DNA from: Adiantum capillus-veneris
Taxonomy: Eukaryota; Streptophyta; Polypodiopsida; Polypodiales; Pteridaceae
Reading direction: 5' to 3'
Assembly (NCBI GenBank): GCA_014529385.2
Contig: CM043959.1
Location: forward strand, 58,010,753 to 58,074,752
DNA: 64,000 nt
The number at the start of each line of letters is the position of its first letter. The stretch's first letter is position 1. Under the pieces are notes generated by a model. It was not told the DNA's origin and searched no databases. It saw nothing but the letters and a program-made list of their open reading frames with translations. This document shows, piece after piece, positions 22,868-33,100 of this stretch. The position numbers were made by a program, and so were the translations under genes.

Positions 22868-23422
22868 ATTGACTTTGCCTCCTTTTGAATTTGAATGCCA
22901 GTAGCATAATCATTAAAAGCATTGATTATTTCTAGAAGATCATTCTCAATTTCTAGTGTTAGTGCTGCTAGATCTCCTTCATCATTATTTTTTGAATTGG
23001 TTTCCCTTTTTGTTATGAAATTGAACTTATCTGATGGTGGGCATTCTGGAAAACTCCCATCTAATTATATTGGTCGTTCTTTCGAGTTCAAATCAATAAA
23101 CTGCTTTGGATATTGGTACATTTTCCTTTCAACTTGTTCTTTATCCATAGGTATAGCACTCAAATCAACCTCTGTTAAAGGGAAAATATTCATTGAAGTA
23201 AGGATTCCTTAAATCTTCTTCGTGTCATACTTCTTACTCAATTCCTCGGGTCTTAGAGCCTTCTTCCATTTTTTGGTATTATCGGTTTTGATTTGAATTC
23301 TTTTGCTAGAGCCTTGAATGGCCAAGGTCTTATTTGCATAATCATGGATAACTCCAATAGTTCTGAGCTAAGGTCTTCTTGAAAACATTCCATAAGCTTC
23401 TTGCACATCTAATATTACAAAG

Positions 23423-23611
23423 CTAGTTTTGAACTTCTCCTTTCCTACCTTGATTTGCATATTCAATGAATCCAACAACTTGGACTACTCTGTGGTCAGC
23501 CATCCTTACTATGAATGGGAGTGGTTTCATCTCAGTTATCTCCAGCTTATTCCTCAGATGCTTGTCGAGGATGTTTACTACGGCTCCCCCATCCAGGATT
23601 ACTCCAGACAA
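23423..23611 (-). pseudogene. Gypsy-B aspartic protease
   Basis: The frame contains 'GVILDGGAVVNILDKHLRNK', where Asp-Gly-Gly replaces the usual Asp-Ser/Thr-Gly. That variant is known to me from many plant gypsy proteases. It sits between the gag zinc-knuckle region and RT, as expected. Confidence 0.75.
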
Positions 23612-23779
23612 TGGTTCTCATTACTTCGTGAGCTTGTAGTCTATCTGAATCACTGGAACCTTGTCATCTCAAATGGCTTCCAAGTCCACTGCTCTTGTTT
23701 CAACTTCATCTTTTCTCTTCTATTTGATAAATTTTACAGTTGCTGGTAATGTTCATCTGATATCATCTAACTTAACCTT

Positions 23780-25876
23780 CAACTTTTGTATCCTTTTGCA
23801 GACTTTGATATGAATCTCATCTTGCTCATTACCAGAACTATTGTTTGAACTAGAAGATTTGTCTTCAAAATCTTCACATTTCCATTTTGCTTGTTGGTTG
23901 GCTGTTGGTTGAACCTGAGATGAGAACCCTCTGATTGGCCCTCCTTTAGTTTAGTTGACCCACCTCCAATCAAGTCTGTCCTGACTTGTTGTGCCTCATT
24001 GGCCAAGATTTGTAAAGCAACTATCATGGACTTGTCTAGTTGAGATATTGCCTTCTCCTTTTGGACCTCTGAAGACTAGGGCAGTAGTTTTTGAATCGTC
24101 TCGGCTTCAAAACACTCTAGTTGTTCTGGAAGCTTCTTGGCTAGGTTTTTAATGATTTTTGTTGCGATCTCCCCTTACTCTTACCATTCATCTACTACCT
24201 TCTCCTTGTTGTTATCCTTCAAGACTGCTCTATGTTGCTCCCATTTCTTGTTATCAGTAGTTTGTTTGTCCTCCTTCTTCTTTGGGATATGTCCAATGAC
24301 TACCCCTTTACTACGGATTACTACCCTGGTTGACACTACTTCTGGTGCCTTCTGGTCAGGAGTTTCTAGCTTCAAACCTTCTGGGAACTGGGAAACAATG
24401 TGGCCATACTTGTCGCAACCATAGCAGTTTAGGTTTTGTTTTTCATAATTACCCCGTCATGTACCCCTACCAATGTCTCCCTGATATCTCTCTCTTCTAG
24501 CAACAATACTCGTACTAGCTTCATTATCCTTTAACCCACTCATCCCATATGCCTTGGGTGCTTCAAGGTTGCTTAGTGCGATAATTGATAGGTCCTTACC
24601 TTTCTTGAAGTGATTTCTTATTCCAAAATTATTCCATATGTGACCATAGGCTTTGTAGTAAGTGCACTGGAACACTCATCAATCCTACATCCTTGGATCT
24701 ACACTTCAAGCACCAAATTTTTGTCTTCTTGACTAAAGTTCTTATCTTTGCAATTTTTGCGATTTGCTTGGACAGTTCCTCCAATCTCCTAGTCCATGAC
24801 CTTTGTTCTTTCCCTTCCCCTTCTTGTATGACTCACTTTCAAATGAGGTCAAACTGGAGCTTGAACTAGAATCCTCTTCAGTAGAAGGCTCCGTCTCACT
24901 TGATTTCCTTTTCTTATGCCCCTTTTCTTTCTTTGTGTGTTGCTCCAGTTTCAAAGCTCTTTGCACCAAATTGTTGAATTTCTTTGTTGGTGCAAGTACT
25001 TCTTGCTCTCTCAATTTCTTACTTCTGAAGTCATTCAGGAACCAGGATCTCATTCGTTTCTTAGAAGGGGGTTCCTATAACTATCTAGTTAATTCTTTAA
25101 CTTTTTTGACGTAGCTTGTCACAAACAACTTCCCTTGCTTGATTTTGTCAAGCTCACACAAAATATCATCATCTCCCCTATGGTATGAGTATTCCAACCT
25201 AAAAACCTTTATAACCTTGTTATAAGATCTCAATCGATAAGCTAGATAATGGAAATACCATTTTCATGTTGCCTCCTTCAATGTTTGTGGAAAATACTCC
25301 CCCCATTCATCTTCATCAATGTCTTTGAGTTCTACATATTGTTCAAAGGCCTCAATATGCACATTGGGTCATCTCTTTTCTCACCTTTGAACATTAGGAA
25401 GTAAATCTTCAAATTACTGGAGTGTTCAGCCACCTGAATGGTTCTGGATTTATGTATTGGCTTCCTGTCTCTAGGATTTCTCTTGTTGTACTGAAAAGTG
25501 CTCGGTAAGTGTCATCATTCTAGGCTTTATCTATTTTTGTTTCCGATATAGTTTCCTCAACTTCGTTCCTAGCTGGCTTTTGTGCTAATTTATGACTTCT
25601 TTTGCCACTCTCACTTTCAATATTTCTACGGATTCTCTGAGATCCATGGGATCTGCTCCTCCTTTCAGCTCACTCAGCCTGTCTTCACCGAGATTGAGTG
25701 GAGTGCTAAAAATCCCTTGATTCATGAGTTGTGCCTATTCCTGGGGCCACATCTGTCTCATTTCTAGGTTGCTAGCCCATTTTAGAGTCTTGCTCTAACT
25801 CTTCTAGAACTAGGTTGACGTGGTTAAGATCCTCCTTGAATCTGGTAGGTGGCCTTTGACCTCTTCTGGGCGGCAT
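23780..25876 (-). pseudogene. gag: Gypsy-B gag with CCHC knuckles
   Basis: The ATG at 25876 begins 'MPPRRGQRPPTRFKEDLNHV', close behind the 5' LTR and putative primer site. The capsid domain at 25,060-25,340 reads 'WGEYFPQTLKEATWKWYFHY' and continues through 'DKIKQGKLFVTSYVKKVKEL', matching Retrotrans_gag. A Lys/Ser/Glu-rich linker follows (24742-25053, 'SSETEPSTEEDSSSSSS'). Two knuckles come next: a decayed 'CTYYKAYGHIWNNF' near 24,650 and 'CYGCDKYGHIVSQF' at 24,385-24,428, whose last Cys is Phe. Stops and frameshifts are frequent, so it is inactive. Confidence 0.75.
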
Positions 25877-25942
25877 GTCTGATCTATATTTTCTCTAACA
25901 CAAACTAGGAGATAGTTCGCTTGTCTAGAGCAGCTTTAGCTC

Positions 25943-25960
25943 AAGCCATCGTGATTGCCA
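25943..25960 (-). promoter_or_regulatory. Possible Gypsy-B primer-binding site
   Basis: On the minus strand, tggcaatcacgatgg begins three bases after the LTR end CATTCCA. It starts with TGG as primer sites must, but I could not match it to a specific tRNA. Confidence 0.35.
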
Positions 25961-25963
25961 AAA

Positions 25964-26240
25964 TGGAATGAGTTGAATGTATTCATGCAGCTATTCCGGG
26001 TTGGTATTTGGAGTAAGCTTAGTTCAGACTAAAGATTTCATATCAGACTTTAGTATACTAAAATATACAACTACAACTAGAATTGTATTAATCAAATTAT
26101 ACAAGAGTACAATTGAAATTAGCACTGAATAAGTGTTCAGCTTAATGAGAGTACAGAGTACATCAGTCAATGGCTCAACATACAAGTATTGGGCTTTGGA
26201 TTACAATTCAAGGTAAGCGGGAAGAAAGAGTCGAAGAGCC
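25964..26240 (-). repeat. Gypsy-B 5' LTR, first part (copia-proximal border at 26240)
   Basis: Aligns with 13303-13615. It ends in gagcc (26236-26240), the target duplication of the inserted copia. Confidence 0.9.
26236..26240. repeat. Target site duplication gagcc, left copy
   Basis: Directly flanks the copia LTR start. The identical gagcc is at 31379-31383, and the unoccupied site gagcc is at 13611-13615 in the sister gypsy LTR. Confidence 0.95.
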
Positions 26241-26467
26241 TGTTGGAATGAGGGTTGCAGAGAAACGCACACAGCTTGGAGAAGACGAAGGAAGGTCAAG
26301 GCACACAATAGATAGTGTGTTACTTAGTGTGCAATGGAAAGATAGATAGCCCTAGAGTGATGGGCGTATATACAATGCATGGGGGAAAAAACCTCCTAAA
26401 GAGGGAAAAAATGCCCCAGCGTTCCTAGTGTGTTCACACACATCACTACCACATGTATATGGTAACA
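26241..26467 (-). repeat. Copia 3' LTR (227 bp)
   Basis: The plus strand reads TGTTGGAAT...GGTAACA. Its match at 31151-31378 is nearly identical, with one extra base. Confidence 0.95.
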
Positions 26468-26479
26468 AATCCCCCCTAG
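26468..26479 (-). promoter_or_regulatory. Copia polypurine tract
   Basis: The minus strand reads ctaggggggatt directly before the LTR start TGTTACC. Confidence 0.8.
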
Positions 26480-26542
26480 AGTGATGCGGTGAACGAGATT
26501 TGGCACATGAGTAAAGGGAAGTGCCATGCCCTAAGGACATGA

Positions 26543-28358
26543 TCAGTCCACAAAGGGGAGTAAGCCCAAATCTTTGCGAAAAGCTTCAATCTTCTCACGA
26601 GACAATGCCTTTGTGAAAAGATATGCAAGGTTGTCCTGTGTTGGCACATAAGCCAAGCTGATCTCTTTTGCTGAGAGCCTCTCCCTCACATAGTGGTAAT
26701 GCACCTCAATGTACTTTGTGCGAGCATGAAAAACTGGGCTCCTCGCAACTCCCAATGCGCTCTGACTATCAGTGTAGATAGTGTTGGCAGTGTCCTATCC
26801 AACACCCAAATCATCCATAAGGCGTCTGAGCCATACACACTCAACCATAGCTGTGAAGACTTCCTTGTACTCAGCCTCACAACTCAAAGTGGCCACAGTA
26901 GGTTGCTTCTTGCTCAACCATGATATACATGAACTGCCAAGCATGAAACAAAAACCACTTGTGGACACTCGCGTGTCAAAACAACCAGCCCAATCTGAGT
27001 CCGAAAAAGCATGTAAGTCTGGCGGCAATGATCCCCCCTTGGGATAAAACAAGCCAAGATGTAAAGTGCCATTAAGGTAGCGGAAAATCCTCTTGACAGC
27101 CTGCCAATGCTTAGACCCTGGGCTATGCATAAAATATGCTAGCCTGTGAGACTGCAAACTGAATATCCGGCCTTGTGTTGTATACATAAATGAGGCAGCC
27201 AACAGCAGTTTGGTAAAGAGTGACATCAACTTCAAACCTGTTTCCATGGGAGTGGCAATAGGTTTGCAATCCTCAAGTCCAAAATTACATAGCAATGTCT
27301 CTATGTAACTTTTCCGACACAAGGCAATACCACCATCACACTGCTTAAACTATATACCCAAGTAATGATGCAACAACCCCAAATCTTTCATCTTGAAAGT
27401 AGCATTCAAATCAGCCGTAAATTCAACAATATGTCTCTCATTTGGTCCAGTGATCAGCAAATCATCAACATAAAGAACCACAATGAGAAGTACATCACCC
27501 TCACGCTTTACATACAATGTGCTTTTTGTTGGACTGTTACGAAAGCCTTGTTTAACCAAATGAGTGTCAGCTTTCTCATACCAAGCACGAGGAGATTGCT
27601 TCAACCCATACAAAAACTTCTTACATCTGCACACTTTGTCCTCTTGTCCTTTTATGACAAAACCGCGAGGCTGCGTTACATAAACTTCCTCAAATATGTC
27701 ACCATTCAAGAAAGCAGAAACAATGTCTGATTGATGTACATCCCAACCAAAATGAGTTGCCAATGCACATAGAAAACGCACAGTAGTCATACGACAAGTG
27801 GGAGCAAAAGTCTCTTCATAATCTATGCCTTTTTTGTTGTGCATAACCCTTTGCAACAAGTCGATCCTTATGGCGATCGATCTCACCATCCGGTTTGCGT
27901 TTCAACTTGTAAACCCACTTCTTACCAATGGCCTTTTTGCCAGGAGGCAAATCACATAAAGTCCATGTGTCATTTTCTATAAGTGCATCATATTCTGATT
28001 GCATGGCAGCCATCCAATTTTCTGAATTCTGTGCTTCATCAAAAGACAGAGGCTCCTCAACATCATGTAAGCTAGACACAACCAAAGCATAAAAATCTGA
28101 TGCATAAGATGCATGGCGAGAGGTTGAACGAGTAGGACTAGACAAAGGTGCATCCAATTTACTGTCACGCAAAGTGTGCACCGGCCATTTTGGCATACCT
28201 CTAGCCTGCTCATTTTCAGCCCTTTCCTCATCAAGCACATCATGTACATCCGGATCAGTAATAGGCTGATCTGTAACATTTTCAGAAACCCCCATAGGCT
28301 GTACATTTTTCTCATTGGAAATTACATTCGTTTTTCCACCACTGAAAAGAGGCAGCAA
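26543..28358 (-). pseudogene. pol: Copia reverse transcriptase and RNase H
   Basis: The N-terminal lead-in 'ENWMAAMQSEYDALIENDTW' and 'GKKWVYKLKRKPDGEIDRHK' opens the RVT_2 domain. A frameshift near 27,830 leads into 'IDYEETFAPTCRMTTVRFL', 'DVHQSDIVSAFLNGDIFEEV', 'YGLKQSPRAWYEK' and the catalytic 'LYVDDLLIT' (27,460-27,475). After a stop near 27,350, RNase H follows: 'AFSDSDWAGCFDTRVSTSGF' and 'SWLSKKQPTVATLSCEAEY'. Another frame change then gives the C-terminal 'YVPTQDNLAYLFTKALSREK', ending at 26,543. The order is standard for copia. It would copy the RNA into DNA in cytoplasmic particles; three frame breaks prevent that. Confidence 0.95.
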
Positions 28359-28395
28359 AGTGTCATAGATGTCCTATGAGCTTACATTACTGTCT

Positions 28396-30115
28396 CTAGT
28401 ACATGACAGCAAGGGCTGAATAGAATCTTCCACAAACACTACATCTTGAAACCAGAATATGCTTTGTTTGCGGCGGATGATATAACCTATAAACTTTGCT
28501 TTCAGCACTATAACCAACAAAAATACATTTGACATCCTTATCATCCAATTTAATGCTTCGTGTTTGTGGCATCAAAGCATATGCCAAACAACTAAAAACA
28601 CGCATGTGCTCAATAGAAGGCTTTCTATCATGCCATGCTTCATATGGAGTAATAGACAGCAAATCTTTCGTAGGACACCAGTTAAGTACATAAGTGGCAC
28701 ACATGATGGCCTCAAGCCAAAAAGAATGCAGAAAAGCTTGACTTTTGACCATACATTGTGCCATTTCTGTTAGTGACCTATTTTTCCTCTCAGCAACACC
28801 ATTTTGCTGAGGTGTATAAGGCACTGTACATTGGTGTTTTATCCCACGACTAGCCAGAAATGCATTAAATTCATGAGACATATACTCCCCCCTCAATCGG
28901 AACGGAGGGTGCCCATAGTACATTTCGAGACATTTTCAGCCATAGCCAGAAATTGTTTGAAGCACATAAAAACTTCGGACTTCGCTTTAAGCGGAAATAC
29001 CCATGCATGCCTGGAGTAATCATCAATGAAAGTCACGAAGTATAGGTAATTACCCCAAGGACGGAGTTTGCATGGGCCCACAAACATCACTATGCACAAG
29101 CTGCAACCTACATGTGGCCCAAACTGAACCATCCTTTGGAAACTTAGAACGCTGCATCTTACCCAAAATATAGCCTTCACAAACATGTTTGACAGGTGCT
29201 TCAAGAGGCGGCAAAGAAGCTACCATATCAGATTTTTGCAAACGCAGCAAACTGGAAAAATTCAGATGACCAAAACGTGCATGCCAAAGTTTTGCATCTG
29301 AAATAGCCCTTGAATCTGCAACAGCATTTGCAAAACACTTGTCATAAAAAGTGATCTTATACAGCCCATGGCACAAAAGGCTAGATGCAACAATTTCATC
29401 ACCGAAATTGAGATCATGAAGTGTATATCTGTTATCCACAAATTCGACTACAAGTCCAAGTCTAGCAAGTGCGGATACAGACAAGAGATTCTTCTCGATC
29501 CCATGTACATAAAGTGCATCAACAAGTGTGAAGGAACTGCCATTTGCAGTAGTAAGCACAATCTTTCCAACTCCCTGAACTGGATAAGAGGCATTGTTGG
29601 CACAAGTGACAAAATTCCCATGAGGGATAGACTCGAGAGAGGTAAACAATTCACGATGTGACGTAATGTGCTTTGTAGCACCACTGTCGAAATACCACAC
29701 ATGTGAATCTGCAGCAACTGACAAGCATGCATCATGGACAGCAGGATTGTAAGTGCACTCTGCGCTAAAAGCCCATTCTGCATCAACATCAGCATTACAG
29801 TCTCCTTTTACAGAAGACTCAACAATGGCTGCATTTGTAGTGGAACCAGCATTTGCAATGGAACCACCCTCTTTTTTCTTAGCCTCTTTGGCCTTCAACT
29901 TAGGACACGGCATGATCAAGTGATCATTAGCTTTACAATAATGGCAACGCATCTTCTTTTTGCCCTTATCACCAGAATTTCCAGACGAATTGTTTCCAGT
30001 AGAAGCATTAGGAACATAATTTTTTCCACTCACAGCAGAACCATAAGAAGTGGTTGCATTACTGTTACCACCCTTTCTTTGAGAAGCAATAAAATCCTGT
30101 TCAACTGCACACTGC
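28396..30115 (-). pseudogene. pol: Copia nucleocapsid knuckle, protease, integrase
   Basis: In order: zinc knuckle 'CHYCKANDHLIMPC' (a full C-x2-C-x4-H-x4-C, near 29,905-29,945), protease 'WYFDSGATKHITSH' with catalytic Asp at about 29,687, and the integrase zinc region 'LWHARFGHLNFSSLLRLQ' followed by 'CEGYILGKMQ'. The second metal Cys of C-x2-C is Tyr there. Core pieces follow: 'LVHSDVCGPM' (first Asp), then after a frameshift 'YFVTFIDDYSRHAWVF' (second Asp region) and 'PQQNGVAERKNRSLTEM' with the catalytic Glu near 28,790. The core continues to 'KCIFVGYSAESKVYRL'. Catalytic residues survive, but at least two frame changes (about 29,050-29,200 and 28,900) break the frame. Confidence 0.92.
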
Positions 30116-30788
30116 CTAGTCCTTTTTTTTTTGGGAAAGTGACTCTTGCAACAGCAATGTGCATAATGCATCAAACTTGACAACTTCAGGATTTCCTTGG
30201 GTCATCAATCTCCAAGTACTAGCAAAAGTCTGGTAGTAAGGCATCAAGAACAGTCTGCACAAGGGAACTGTTTGAAATGACTTCACCTGTAGAAATGAGT
30301 TGCTCATTGATATCCTTGACACTAGTGAGGAAAGTGTCCATATCATCTTCCTCATGCATAATCTTCGACTCCAACTCTTTACGCAGCAAAGCAATTTTAG
30401 CCTCATTGTGACTTGCATAAAGACCAGCCAAAATATCCCAAGCCTGTTTTGCAGATTTTGTTGAACGGATGTGAGGAACAATGGTGCGCTTCACAGACAA
30501 CGCAATCAATGCATGAGTCTGTGCATCCTTAACATCCCAACGAGCTTGTTCTACCATAGGCAAAACAACTCTAACAACAGCAATCCTTGCAGCAAGACAT
30601 GCAACATCCTCAACATCGCCTACATCTTGAGAACCAGGACGTACATCAATGCCCTGCACAATATTCCAGACGCCCTTTGACACAAGAACGTGTTGCATCA
30701 TATAAGCCCACATAGGGTAATTGTCCCCATCCAACCTGTCCTCGGCAGCAAGCATCTTGAACACATCTGTGTTGTTGTTGTCAGCCAT
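30116..30788 (-). pseudogene. gag: Copia gag
   Basis: The start ATG at 30786-30788 gives 'MADNNNTDVFKMLAAEDRLD'. A longer upstream frame exists, but this ATG fits copia gag starts. 'RLDGDNYPMWAYMMQHVL' is the usual L-x-G-x-N-Y-x-x-W motif of copia gag, followed by 'TKSAKQAWDILAGLYAS' and a helical region with 'EEDDMDTFLTSVKDINEQLI'. A frameshift near 30,225 and another at the T run 30,121-30,130 (A run on the coding strand) separate it from the knuckle region. Homopolymer slippage is the likely cause of the second, and could even be a sequencing error. Confidence 0.9.
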
Positions 30789-31140
30789 GGTAAATGCTGC
30801 ACCTGATGTGAAAACTGCCCAAAAATAGGAGAAATGGAACATGAACAACACGTACTATATAGCACAAACCATAGAAGACTATAAGGTACCTGTTATGCAA
30901 AAAATGGCACTGACAAAATTTCTGCACAAAATGACAAAATTGCCAATGCAAACCTGCTTGTAGTGGAAACAGAGGCCGAAATGAGCCCGAATCAAAAATC
31001 TGAGCAGACTGCGCTCTACGAGCATACCCGAAATTTTTGTCGGCCTACTAACACTTGCCAAAGCTCACTGAAATCGGAGAAAGTGAGCAGGTGTGTGCTG
31101 AGGCAGCTGGCGACTTAGCCCGGGAGGACGCAACCTGCTT

Positions 31141-31148
31141 TGATACCA
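31141..31148 (-). promoter_or_regulatory. Copia primer-binding site, initiator tRNA-Met type
   Basis: The minus strand reads tggtatca two bases after the LTR end, followed by agcagg. It matches the first eight bases of the common plant copia site complementary to initiator tRNA-Met. Confidence 0.8.
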
Positions 31149-31150
31149 AT

Positions 31151-31378
31151 TGTTGGAATTAGGGTTGCAGAGAAACGCACACAACTTGGAGAAGACGAAG
31201 GAAGCTCAAGGCACACAATAGAGAGTGTGTTACTTAGTGTGCAATGGAAAGATAGATAGCCCTAGAGTGATGGGCGTATATACAATGCACGGGGGAAAAA
31301 ACCTCCTAAAGAGGGAAAAAATGCCCCGGTGGTCCTAGATGTGTTCACACACATCACTACCACATGTATATGGTAACA
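31151..31378 (-). repeat. Copia 5' LTR (228 bp)
   Basis: The plus strand reads TGTTGGAAT...GGTAACA, like the other copia LTR, and is followed by gagcc (31379-31383), the right target duplication. Confidence 0.95.
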
Positions 31379-31540
31379 GAGCCAAAATTAAGTTGTGGAT
31401 CCTACTTACAGCCTCCTTGATTGACTGTGTACTATCAATTACCGTGGTAAATGTCTCTAGATTACTACTTCTAGAAGTCTCTGTTTCTAGTCACTTGCCA
31501 ACCTCCTGCTAAGGGCTGCTCCCAGCTCCCACCTTCTACA
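31379..31540 (-). repeat. Gypsy-B 5' LTR, second part
   Basis: Continues the LTR after the copia, from gagccaaaatt to ccttctaca. It aligns with 13611-13773 of the intact sister LTR. Confidence 0.88.
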
Positions 31541-32204
31541 ATTACACACCCTTTACCCATTAAATTAAAAAAACAAATCATGAGAGAGAGAGAGAGAGAG
31601 AGAGTTCTCACATTTGAGAAAATCCCCACTCTTTTTATAGTCCACCTTCTTCACAATTAGCCTGCAGAGGCACCGCTGCAAGCTCCCCCAACAAGTAATC
31701 TAATTGTGTTCACAAGAAAACCCATGGTCACATGAATATGAAACCCTAGTGGGTGTGGACGATCACTTAGAGGCTAAGGGAGATAAGTGTGGTCAACACA
31801 CTAATTCTCTATATCCATGTTTATTATGTTGGACAATAAGGATAGAACGTGGCTTCATTTACTTCCCCCCTCACCTACCCCTCAGTCGTCTGAATGACTT
31901 TGATGATGGGGCCTTATAGTGTCACTAATTAGCAATTGAATGACTTCAACAAGGTGGTGATGATCAAGCATTGTGAGCTTTGCAATTGTACTCGCCTTTG
32001 GATCCCCCCCCCCCCCTCTCTCTCTCTCTCTCTCTGGCCACTTAGTCTACCTAATTTTCATAATGGAACCATGTAAACTAAAGGAAGAAAGGGCTTAACT
32101 TTGGTTTACAAAAATTAATCAATCTTTTCATAGCTACAAAGGGTAGAGTCAAGACTACTCTAAAAAATGCATACAACAAGAAAAAAGAATTAAAAGAAAT
32201 ATTT
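31541..32204. other. No gene; simple repeats
   Basis: Flank of Gypsy-B. It contains (GA)n at 31,581-31,604 and a poly-C/(CT)n tract at 32,006-32,035. No domain recognised. Confidence 0.6.
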
Positions 32205-33100
32205 TTGATTGTGGGTCCGTTTGACAGTTTAAGAAAGGACGTGATTGGCAAGGAGAAACTCGTCTCCCAAGGTGGCCAGTGGAAAGAGGTAGAGGTGCAC
32301 GGTAAACTCCTAGCCCCTCAATGGTCTATCCTCATACTAGGTGGCACAATGGGCAAGCTCCTACAAGAATGTACGAGAGCAATAGAGGTTTTGCAGTGGG
32401 AAGAGGTAACCAAATATTTTCAAAACTCCATAACCCATTGGTCCCCTTGGCTCTAAAGCAGGAAGCAAGTAATTGAACCCATTTTGGAGGGAAATTGCTA
32501 GAAAAAGATCAATAATAAAGGATTCCAAGGACTAGCCCATTTTTTGGATTGCAACAACAAAATCTTGAGAGAAACAATTAAATTGGCTACCCAATTTTAC
32601 CTTAATGGTACTGAAAGATTGTTGATTAACAGAGTTGTACAAGGCTTAGATGCTTATGTGAAAGTTTAAGTTTGAGTGGAAAGCCAGGAAGTGGCCCAAG
32701 AGACGTTTCTATAAACTCCAAACCAAGGACATCTACTATAATCTAGTTTTCAAACTTGATTAGTTCTCCCCCCTTAACAAGTAGTGGGGAAAGCAATGGC
32801 TGGAATCAAGATAGGTGGTGATACCAAATAACATTTGGACTTCACAATGGCCTCTTTTGATGAAGATCTTTCTATGGAAGGTACTATGGGGGGCTCTACC
32901 GACGGGCATCAAGATTTTAGCGAGAAGGTATTAGAACAGCTAGATGCTCGGGGTACAAAACAACAAGTGAGGACCTCCCTCACTTATCTAAGGAGTGCCC
33001 GACAATTAGTGACATAACAAGCAAGATATGCAAATGGATTCAAAAGACCTGAAAAATAGGGTTCTTCAAGAACAATTTATTCTTAGTAGGATAGTGGTGA
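32205..33100 (+). pseudogene. Unidentified protein-coding remnant
   Basis: The plus frame from 32205 is open for 83 codons and stays fairly readable to about 33,100 across stops, with many Trp, Gln and Gly residues ('KLLAPQWSILILGGTMGKLL', 'NGTERLLINRVVQGLD'). This suggests former coding sequence rather than chance. I do not recognise the family; given the surroundings, a transposable-element protein is likely. Confidence 0.3.

Larger units (their letters stand above)
26241..31378 (-). mobile_element. Copia element inserted in the Gypsy-B 5' LTR
   Basis: A complete Ty1/copia element, minus strand, 5138 bp. It has LTRs at both ends, a primer-binding site, a polypurine tract, and gag, protease, integrase, RT and RNase H in copia order. 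It is flanked by a perfect 5-bp target duplication, gagcc. Its LTRs differ at about nine positions in 228 by eye, so it is much younger than its gypsy host. Frameshifts in gag, integrase and RT show that this copy is not functional. Confidence 0.95.
13303..31540 (-). mobile_element. Gypsy-B: large Ty3/gypsy retrotransposon, minus strand, interrupted by copia and hAT
   Basis: LTRs lie at 13303-13773 (3') and 25964-31540 (5', split by the copia). Removing the copia leaves about 13.1 kb. Reading the minus strand the order is LTR, gag, CCHC, protease, RT, RNase H, integrase, extra region ORFx, polypurine tract, LTR, which is a gypsy order with an additional 3' reading frame. The DGG-type protease motif and the extra 3' frame recall the Tat/Athila side of plant gypsy elements, but lineage needs an RT tree. 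The two LTRs are visibly diverged (roughly four in five bases agree by eye), so the insertion is old. No target duplication is evident (ttcgt left, attac right). Confidence 0.85.
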
